This document shows, piece by piece, positions 6,829 through 12,169 of a stretch of DNA of 12,169 nucleotides; the stretch's first letter is position 1; each line of letters begins with the position of its first letter. The notes under the pieces are model-generated. The model did no database searches and was not told where the DNA came from. It worked only from the letters and a program-made list of their open reading frames with translations. Location of the stretch: NCBI GenBank assembly GCA_964487155.1, contig CAZAQB010000099.1, forward strand, positions 1-12,169. Reading direction: 5' to 3'. A program made the position numbers and the translations under genes. The stretch comes from CAZAQB01 sp964487155 (GTDB taxonomy: Bacteria; Pseudomonadota; Gammaproteobacteria; Nitrococcales; Nitrococcaceae).

Positions 6829-7580
6829 AGCTCGGCGCCGAGCGCCTCGGCGTGGGCCCACCGGTGGTGCTGGTGCACGGCTGGGCGCTCGGCGCCGGGC
6901 TGCTGCGGCCCTGGGCCGAGGCCCTGGTGGCCCGGGGCCGCAGTGCCATCCTGGTGCAACTGCCGGGCCACGGGAACACGCCCGATGCCACGTTCACCGC
7001 CCCGGAACTTGGGGCGGAGCTGGCGCAGCGGGTCGGCGAGCCCGCCTGGTGGGTGGGTTGGTCCCTGGGAGGGCAGATCTGCCTGGAGGCCCTGGCGGCC
7101 GGTGCACTGGCCCGCGGCGCGCTGCTGGTGGCGGCCACGCCCCGCTTCAGCGCCGGCGTGGACTGGCCCTGCGGCGTCGATCCGGCCGAGCTGGCGGCCC
7201 TGCGCCGGACTCTGGACCGCGCGCCGGCCGCGGCGGTGGCGGGCTTCCTGGCGCTGCTGGCCCGGGCCGGCGACGCCGACCGCCGGGCGGTCCGCGGCCT
7301 GCGCGGCAGCCTGCCGGAGGCCCCCGGCTCCAGGGGGCTGGCGTCGGGTCTCGCCTGCCTGGCGGGCGCAGACTACCGGGACGGCCTCGCCGCGGTGGCG
7401 GCGCCGCTGCTGTGGCTCGCCGGAGAGCGCGATCCGCTGGTGCCCCCGGAGGCCGCCCGCAGCGCCGCGGCCTGCTCGCCCGCGGGCGTCTGCCAGGTGC
7501 TGCCGGAGGCCGGCCACCTGCCTTTTCTGACCCATCCGGCGCGCGTCACGGCGGTCCTCGAATCCCTGGAGGCCCAATGA
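6825..7580 (+). CDS. bioH: Pimeloyl-[acyl-carrier protein] methyl ester esterase BioH
   Basis: BioH is a cytoplasmic alpha/beta hydrolase that removes the methyl group from pimeloyl-ACP methyl ester, ending chain elongation and releasing pimeloyl-ACP for BioF. The 251 residues (E. coli 256) contain the oxyanion segment VLVHGWALGAGLLRPW (15-30), the nucleophile elbow GWSLGG with S80, the acid D203 in GERDPLVP, and the base H231 in GHLPF. The triad spacing matches E. coli S82/D207/H235. It starts with ATG inside the bioF stop (ATGA), after a G-run (6814-6820) that can serve as ribosome site, and overlaps bioC by ATGA. Position between bioF and bioC supports the call over a generic hydrolase. 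A 16-bp sequence is repeated at the 3' ends of bioF and of this gene. Confidence 0.93.
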
Positions 7581-8461
7581 CCCAGGATCCCTACCGCCCC
7601 GAGCGCCGCTGGGTGCGCGAGTCCTTCCAGCGGGCGGCGGCACAATATGACGCCGCTGCCGTGCTGCAGCGCGAGGTGGGGGGGCGCCTGCAGGAGCGCC
7701 TGGAATTCGTGCGTCTCGCCCCGGACCGGGTGTTGGACCTGGGGGCTGGCAGCGGCCGCACCACCCGGGCCCTGATGGACCGCTATCGCAAGGCCCGCTT
7801 CGTGGCCCTGGACCTGGCCCCCGCGATGCTGCGCCAGGCCCGGCGCCGGGCCCCCTGGCTGCGCCGGCTGCCCGGCGTCTGCGCCGATGCCGGGAATCTC
7901 CCGCTGGCGGCGGACAGCTTCGACCTGGTGTTCTCCAACCTGACCCTGCAGTGGGTGGATGACCTGGATGCCGTGTTCCGGGAGGTGCAGCGGGTGCTGC
8001 GCCCCGGCGGGCTGTTCCTGTTCTCCAGCTTCGGCCCCGACACCCTGCGGGAGCTGCGCCAGGCCTGGTCGGCGGCGGACGGCCATACCCACGTCAACGC
8101 CTTCATCGACCTGCACGATATCGGCGATGCGCTGGTGCGGGCCCAGCTGGCGGATCCGGTAATGGAGATGGAAGAGCTGCGCATGACCTACCCGGACGTC
8201 CGTGCCCTGATGCGGGACTTGAAAACCATCGGCGCCCACAACGTCACCGCGGGCCGGCCCCGGGGCCTCACCGGCCGCGGCCGGCTGCAGGCCATGACCG
8301 CCGCCTACGAGGCCCACCGGGACGCCGAGGGCCGCCTGCCGGCCACCTACGAGGTGGTATACGGCCACGCCTGGGGCACCGAGGCCCAGCCCCAGCGGCG
8401 CACCGGCCAGGGAGAGGTGGCCATCCCCCTGCACGCCCTGGGGCGGCGCCGCCCCACGTGA
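7577..8461 (+). CDS. bioC: Malonyl-[acyl-carrier protein] O-methyltransferase BioC
   Basis: BioC methylates the free carboxyl of malonyl-ACP with SAM, disguising it as a fatty-acid primer so that the fatty acid synthase builds the pimelate chain. The product has 294 residues against 251 in E. coli and fits the longer form seen in many gammaproteobacteria. The N-terminal BioC motif is SFQRAAAQYDAAAVLQ (16-31). SAM motif I is VLDLGAGSGRTT (52-63), followed by ALDLAPAML (77-85), VFSNLTLQW (118-126) and LRPGGLFLFSSFGPDTL (141-157). The C-terminal HVNAFIDLHDIGD and LPATYEVVYGHAW segments are typical. Start ATG 7577 overlaps the bioH stop by ATGA and has GGAGG 4 nt upstream. The frame stays open upstream to 6776, but that stretch is bioH in another frame. 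It ends in GTGA shared with bioD. Confidence 0.95.
   Translation: MTQDPYRPERRWVRESFQRAAAQYDAAAVLQREVGGRLQERLEFVRLAPDRVLDLGAGSGRTTRALMDRYRKARFVALDLAPAMLRQARRRAPWLRRLPGVCADAGNLPLAADSFDLVFSNLTLQWVDDLDAVFREVQRVLRPGGLFLFSSFGPDTLRELRQAWSAADGHTHVNAFIDLHDIGDALVRAQLADPVMEMEELRMTYPDVRALMRDLKTIGAHNVTAGRPRGLTGRGRLQAMTAAYEAHRDAEGRLPATYEVVYGHAWGTEAQPQRRTGQGEVAIPLHALGRRRPT
8440..8455 (+). promoter_or_regulatory. 16-bp perfect GC palindrome just before the bioD start
   Basis: GGGGCGGC (8440-8447) is followed directly by its reverse complement GCCGCCCC (8448-8455), 2 nt before GTG 8458. It occupies the place of a Shine-Dalgarno site. In mRNA it would form about 6 bp of GC stem with a 4-base loop. It also encodes the Arg-rich end of BioC, so it may be a by-product of the codons. 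Confidence 0.5.
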
Positions 8462-9147
8462 GCGCCGGTCTGTTCGTCACCGGCACCGACACCGGGGTCG
8501 GAAAGACCCTGGTGAGCTGTGCACTGCTGGCGCGCTGGCGGGCCGCGGGGTGGCGCACCGCCGCCATGAAGCCGGTGGCCGCGGGTTGCCGGTGGCGCGA
8601 CGGCGGCTGGTGCAACGATGACGCCCTGGCCCTGGCGGCCGAGACCACCGAGCCCCGGGACTACGCCCTGGTCAATCCGGTCGCCCTGGAGGCAGCCTGC
8701 GCCCCGCATCTGGCCGCCGCCGAGCAGGGCGTGGCACTCGGTCTGGATGGGCTGCTCGATGCCTACCAGCGGCTGGCCGCCGGCGTGCAGCGGACCCTGG
8801 TGGAGGGGGCCGGAGGCTGGCGCGTGCCGCTGGGCCCGCAGCATACCCTCGCCGACCTGCCGGCCCGGCTGGGCCTGCCGGTGCTGCTGGTGGTGGGCGT
8901 GCGCCTGGGCTGCCTGAACCATGCCCTGCTCACCGCCGAGGCCGTGCACTCCGACGGCCTGACCCTGGCCGGTTGGGTGGCCAGCGTGCTGGATCCCCGG
9001 GATCCCCGTGCCGCGGCCCAGGTGGAGACCCTGGCCCGGCGCATCCCGGCGCCGCTGGCCGGCGTGCTGCCGTACCTGCGGCAGCCGTCCGCTGCTGTGG
9101 CGGCGCCTTACCTGGAGCCCGACGCCCTGCTGGGGTTCGGCGGCTGA
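8458..9147 (+). CDS. bioD: ATP-dependent dethiobiotin synthetase BioD
   Basis: BioD carboxylates 7,8-diaminopelargonate with CO2 and ATP to form the ureido ring of dethiobiotin, in the cytoplasm. The 229 residues (E. coli BioD1 225) begin with a P-loop GTDTGVGKT (9-17), then MKPVAAG with the substrate-binding lysine K38. The acidic pair D54/D55 follows in the NDDAL segment, and then the second motif VEGAGGW (115-121). The remaining pattern LPVLLVVG...GCLNHALLTAEA is typical. The start is GTG 8458, overlapping the bioC stop as GTGA, with no clear Shine-Dalgarno site and a GC palindrome immediately before it, so translation probably depends on coupling to bioC. It is the last gene of the operon; its substrate-forming enzyme BioA is not in the window. 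Confidence 0.96.
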   Translation: MSAGLFVTGTDTGVGKTLVSCALLARWRAAGWRTAAMKPVAAGCRWRDGGWCNDDALALAAETTEPRDYALVNPVALEAACAPHLAAAEQGVALGLDGLLDAYQRLAAGVQRTLVEGAGGWRVPLGPQHTLADLPARLGLPVLLVVGVRLGCLNHALLTAEAVHSDGLTLAGWVASVLDPRDPRAAAQVETLARRIPAPLAGVLPYLRQPSAAVAAPYLEPDALLGFGG

Positions 9148-9267
9148 GCTCGCGGCAGGGCGCTGGCGTCGGGGCGCGTTTCCGGCTACCTTCGCGGAGT
9201 CCGAAGTTACGGGGGCCGGTTTCCGACCAAGGGCCGGGCTTCCGGGGCTGCTAGCGAGCTTATCTGC

Positions 9268-9810
9268 ATGGTGATGAGTCACACCGGTGCCGGTGATCGC
9301 TGCTTCGTGCTGCGCCCGGACGTCTGCCTGCACTGGAGGCAGTCCCTGCGGCTCGGCTTCGGCATGGCAGCGGTGTGCCTCGGCATCGGGACCGCCTTCG
9401 CACTGATGGGATTCTGGCCGATACTGGCGTTCGCCGGGGCGGAGAGCCTCGCCCTGGTGGCGGCGCTCTATGTTTCAGGGCGCCGGGGCCGGGACACCGA
9501 GGTGGTGCGGCTCGCTGCCGGCCAGCTCACCATCGAGAAGGGGCGCGGTCGGCCCCAGCATACCTGGCGCTTCCAGCCGGCCTGGTCGGAGGTGCTGCTG
9601 CAGGGATCGGGTCATCCGTGGTACCCGAGCCGATTGCTGGTACGCTCCGCGGGCCAGAATGTGGAGTTGGGCGCTTTCCTGAATGACGCGGAGCGCCGCC
9701 GCCTGGCCTGCGCCCTGCAGCGCTGGGTCGGGCCCATGGCGCGGCTGGGAGGCGGCGGCGGGGCGCCGGTGCCCCCGGATACAAGACAGGTTGGAGACGG
9801 CTTGGGATGA
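9268..9810 (+). CDS. DUF2244 family membrane protein
   Basis: This 180-residue protein fits the DUF2244 integral membrane family, whose function I cannot state. Two hydrophobic helices are visible (about 30-48 and 50-70), forming a hairpin and leaving a C-terminal soluble part of about 110 residues with alternating strands (VVRLAAGQLTIEKG, 79-92) and a conserved-looking WYPSRLLVRSAG (118-129). It ends in a Gly-rich tail. The start could be ATG 9268 or ATG 9274; neither has a good ribosome site. Its stop overlaps the coxB ATG (ATGA), so it belongs to the oxidase operon and may act in oxidase assembly or regulation. That role is inference from position only. The 120 bp before it, after bioD, show no clear promoter or terminator. 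Confidence 0.75.
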   Translation: MVMSHTGAGDRCFVLRPDVCLHWRQSLRLGFGMAAVCLGIGTAFALMGFWPILAFAGAESLALVAALYVSGRRGRDTEVVRLAAGQLTIEKGRGRPQHTWRFQPAWSEVLLQGSGHPWYPSRLLVRSAGQNVELGAFLNDAERRRLACALQRWVGPMARLGGGGGAPVPPDTRQVGDGLG

Positions 9811-11018
9811 ACTTCAGTGATCGACGACTGGGGGTGCGGGCGGCCGGAGCGCTGGCCCTCGGCTTGATGGCGGGGCCGGCGGCTGCCGACTGGGCCCTGA
9901 ACATGACCCCCGGCGTCACCGGCGTCAGCCGCGATGTGTTCGGGCTGCACATGCTGATCTTCTGGATCTGCGTGATCATCGGTGTGGTGGTGTTCGGTGC
10001 CATCATCTACTCGGTGGTGCGGTTCCGGAAGTCCAAGGGGGCCCAGGCGGCCCAGTTCCACCACAGCACTGCGGTGGAGATCGTCTGGACGGTCATCCCG
10101 CTGCTGATCCTGGTGGGCATGGCGGTTCCCGCCACCAAGACCCTGATTGCCATGGACGACGTCACCCAGGCCGACATGACGGTGAAGATCACCGGCTACC
10201 AGTGGCAGTGGCACTACGAATACGTGGACGAGGGCGTCGGCTTCTACAGCAAGCTCGACGGCGATAGCGAGCGCGTGCGCCAGTTGGGGTCCGGGGAGGA
10301 CCCGCGCAGCGTGGACAACTACCTGCTGGACGTGGACGAGCCCCTGGTGCTGCCCACCGACACCCGGGTGCGCTTCCTGATTACCGCCGCCGACGTGATC
10401 CACTCCTGGTGGGTGCCGGCCCTGGGCTGGAAGAAGGACGCCATTCCCGGTTACGTAAACACCGCCTGGACCCAGATCGACGAGCCCGGCATCTACCGCG
10501 GCCAGTGCGCCGAGCTCTGCGGCCGGGACCACGGCTTCATGCCGGTGGTGGTGGAGGCCAAGACCCCCGAGGAGTTCGAGCAGTGGCTCGCCGGGCGCAA
10601 GCCCGCCGGGGCGCAGCCGAGCGCGGCGGCTGCCGATGCCGGCGGCGGCGGCGAGGCAGCCCAGGGCGCCACCCAGGTCGCCGCTGGTGGCGCCCCGCCT
10701 TCGGGCCCTCTGGAGAAGGCCGAGCTCATGAGCCGCGGCGAGCAGGTCTACGCGGCCCACTGCGCCGCCTGCCACCAGGCCGATGGCCAGGGCGTTCCCA
10801 ATGTGTTCCCGGCCCTGGCCGGCGGCGCCATCACCATCGGGGATCCCGGTGCCCATATCGACATCGTGCTGAACGGCAAGTCCGGCACCGCCATGGCGGC
10901 CTTCGGCTCGCAGCTCGGCGACGTGGACATCGCCGCGGTGGTCACCTACGAGCGCAACGCGTTCGGCAACGACACCGGCGACCTGGTGCAGCCCGCCGAC
11001 GTGCGGGCGGCGCGCTAG
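9807..11018 (+). CDS. coxB: Cytochrome c oxidase subunit II with fused cytochrome c domain
   Basis: Subunit II carries the CuA centre that takes electrons from cytochrome c and passes them to heme a in subunit I. The 403-residue protein has a signal peptide (1-27, probable cleavage after AAA), two membrane helices (about 47-71 and 92-113), and the canonical ITGYQWQWHYEY (128-139). In the cupredoxin domain the CuA ligands are H199, C234, E236, C238, H242 and M245 (HSWW and QCAELCGRDHGFM). An Ala/Gly-rich linker (265-300) leads to a C-terminal class I cytochrome c: CAACH (319-323), with M363 the likely axial ligand. This is a caa3-like architecture with one covalent heme c. It starts inside the DUF2244 stop, with GGAG at 9793-9796, and is followed 40 bp later by coxA. 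All metal ligands are present. Confidence 0.96.
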   Translation: MNFSDRRLGVRAAGALALGLMAGPAAADWALNMTPGVTGVSRDVFGLHMLIFWICVIIGVVVFGAIIYSVVRFRKSKGAQAAQFHHSTAVEIVWTVIPLLILVGMAVPATKTLIAMDDVTQADMTVKITGYQWQWHYEYVDEGVGFYSKLDGDSERVRQLGSGEDPRSVDNYLLDVDEPLVLPTDTRVRFLITAADVIHSWWVPALGWKKDAIPGYVNTAWTQIDEPGIYRGQCAELCGRDHGFMPVVVEAKTPEEFEQWLAGRKPAGAQPSAAAADAGGGGEAAQGATQVAAGGAPPSGPLEKAELMSRGEQVYAAHCAACHQADGQGVPNVFPALAGGAITIGDPGAHIDIVLNGKSGTAMAAFGSQLGDVDIAAVVTYERNAFGNDTGDLVQPADVRAAR

Positions 11019-11040
11019 CACGCGACGCGCACACAGTTTA

Positions 11041-11050
11041 AGGAGGGGAG
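11041..11050 (+). promoter_or_regulatory. Ribosome binding site of coxA
   Basis: AGGAGGGGAG (11041-11050) ends 8 nt before ATG 11059. It is among the strongest Shine-Dalgarno matches in the window and fits high expression of subunit I. Confidence 0.8.
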
Positions 11051-11058
11051 AACCGGAA

Positions 11059-12169
11059 ATGAGTGCCTATTCCGCCACCGACGCCCACACCGGCGAGCAC
11101 CATGACGATCACCACGGGCCCGCTCCCGGGCTGATGCGCTGGGTGACCACCACCAACCACAAGGACATCGGCACTCTCTACCTGCTGTTTGCCCTGATGA
11201 TGTTCTTCGTCGGCGGCGCCATGGCGATGGTGATCCGGGCGGAGCTGTTCCAGCCCGGGATCCAGCTCGTGGACCCGTACTTCTTCAACCAGATGACCAC
11301 CATGCACGCCCTGGTGATGATCTTCGGGGCAGTGATGCCGGCCTTCGTGGGGCTGGCCAACTGGATGCTGCCGATGATGGTGGGCGGGCCGGACATGGCG
11401 CTGCCGCGGATGAACAACTGGTCGTTCTGGATCCTGCCGTTCGCCTTCGCCATGCTGCTGTCCACCCTGTTCATGCCCGGCGGCGCACCGGCCGGTGGCT
11501 GGACCCTGTACCCGCCGCTGGTGCTGCAGACCGGCATGGCGTTTCCGTTCCTGATCTTCGCCATCCACCTGATGGGCATCTCGTCGATCATGGGCGCCAT
11601 CAACGTCGTGGTGACCATCATGAACATGCGGGCGCCGGGCATGACCCTGATGAAGATGCCTCTGTTCGTGTGGACCTGGTTCATCACCGCCTACCTGCTG
11701 ATCGCGGTGATGCCGGTGCTGGCCGGCGCGGTGACCATGCTGCTCACCGACCAGTATTTCGGCACCACCTTCTTCAGCGCCGCCGGCGGCGGCGACCCGG
11801 TGCTGTTCCAGCACATCTTCTGGTTCTTCGGGCACCCCGAGGTCTACATCATGATCCTGCCGGCATTCGGGATCGTCTCCGAGATCATCCCGACGTTCTC
11901 GCGCAAGCCGCTGTTCGGCTACGCCTCCATGGTCTACGCCACGGCCTCCATCGCCTTCCTGTCGTTCATCGTCTGGGCCCACCACATGTTCACCGTGGGC
12001 ATGCCGCTGGCAGGCGAGTTGTTCTTCATGTACGCCACCATGCTGATCGCCGTGCCTACCGGGGTGAAGGTGTTCAACTGGGTGGCCACCATGTGGCGGG
12101 GCTCCATAAGCTTCGAGACCCCCATGCTGTTCGCCCTGGCGTTCGTCATCCTGTTCACCATCGGCGGCT
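11059..12169 (+). CDS. coxA: Cytochrome c oxidase subunit I (3' end missing)
   Basis: Subunit I is the catalytic membrane core of the heme-copper oxidase, holding heme a, heme a3 and CuB, where O2 is reduced and protons are pumped. 370 residues are visible of about 530, and the frame is open to the window edge. WVTTTNHKDIGTLYL (28-42) is the usual entry. H83 (TMHAL) is a heme a ligand. D112 and N119/N120 (GGPDMALPRMNN) belong to the D proton channel. GHPEVY (258-263) gives CuB ligand H259, E261 and the cross-linked Y263; H308/H309 are the other CuB ligands. K337 (PTGVKVFNW) marks the K channel. These features place it in the A-family of heme-copper oxidases (aa3/caa3 type). A histidine-rich N-terminal stretch (residues 10-19) is unusual. 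The rest of the operon (probably ctaG, coxC) lies to the right. Confidence 0.97.
   Translation, partial: MSAYSATDAHTGEHHDDHHGPAPGLMRWVTTTNHKDIGTLYLLFALMMFFVGGAMAMVIRAELFQPGIQLVDPYFFNQMTTMHALVMIFGAVMPAFVGLANWMLPMMVGGPDMALPRMNNWSFWILPFAFAMLLSTLFMPGGAPAGGWTLYPPLVLQTGMAFPFLIFAIHLMGISSIMGAINVVVTIMNMRAPGMTLMKMPLFVWTWFITAYLLIAVMPVLAGAVTMLLTDQYFGTTFFSAAGGGDPVLFQHIFWFFGHPEVYIMILPAFGIVSEIIPTFSRKPLFGYASMVYATASIAFLSFIVWAHHMFTVGMPLAGELFFMYATMLIAVPTGVKVFNWVATMWRGSISFETPMLFALAFVILFTIGG

Noticed and set aside
9148..9267. Regulatory repeats between bioD and the DUF2244 gene (GTTTCCG at 9178 and 9219, CTTCCGG at 9239)
   Set aside because: Seven-base matches in GC-rich DNA without regular spacing are not enough evidence.
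9612..11021. Minus-strand open frame (469 codons) opposite coxB
   Set aside because: His/Val/Gly-rich antisense translation of coxB without recognisable domain.
11038..11985. Minus-strand open frame (315 codons), very rich in His and Asp
   Set aside because: The composition is the reverse complement of Met/Val/Ile/Trp codons of coxA; it is a shadow, not a metal-binding protein.

Overview
The window comes from the chromosome of a high-GC gammaproteobacterium. The evidence is the ubiC-ubiA pair, the bioB-bioF-bioH-bioC-bioD order (BioH and BioC as separate genes), a ComF family protein, and a DUF2244 gene leading into an aa3/caa3-type cytochrome oxidase operon. GC-rich codon third positions run through every gene. 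A purple-sulfur or haloalkaliphilic lineage such as Ectothiorhodospiraceae/Chromatiales would fit, but that placement is inference. All recognised genes are housekeeping. I see no defence, CRISPR, phage or secondary-metabolite locus, and I do not claim a new system. The unusual content is in the non-coding DNA.

Layout: 1-1754 holds the 3' part of recG (branch-migrating helicase). 1789-1940 is a 152-bp element bounded by 23-bp perfect inverted repeats with CTAG at both outer ends, MITE-like. Its right arm supplies the ATG of the next gene. 1929-3382 is ubiC-ubiA (chorismate lyase and 4-hydroxybenzoate polyprenyltransferase), the first two committed steps of ubiquinone synthesis, joined by an ATGA overlap. 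3383-3801 is a 419-bp gene-free gap between the convergent ubiA and comF. It contains a GAGGACT heptamer array, an 11-bp duplication of the ubiA stop region, two inverted REP-type doublets with GTAG heads (one nearly identical to the enterobacterial REP/BIME sequence as I know it), and a short decamer duplication. 3802-4542 (minus) is comF.

4650-9147 is a compact biotin operon, bioBFHCD, on the plus strand. Every junction overlaps (17, 4, 4 and 4 nt), so translation is probably coupled. BioC and BioH start and release the pimeloyl-ACP chain, and BioF, BioD and BioB carry out three of the four ring-assembly steps. bioA (DAPA aminotransferase) is absent from the window and must be elsewhere or replaced. 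A 16-bp exact direct repeat lies at the 3' ends of both bioF and bioH, bracketing bioH, and a 16-bp perfect palindrome sits directly before the GTG of bioD.

9268-12169 is the start of a cytochrome c oxidase operon: a two-TM DUF2244 protein overlapping coxB by ATGA, coxB with a fused C-terminal cytochrome c domain, and coxA cut by the right edge of the window. The ubiquinone genes and the oxidase both serve respiration, but nothing in the sequence shows that they are co-regulated.
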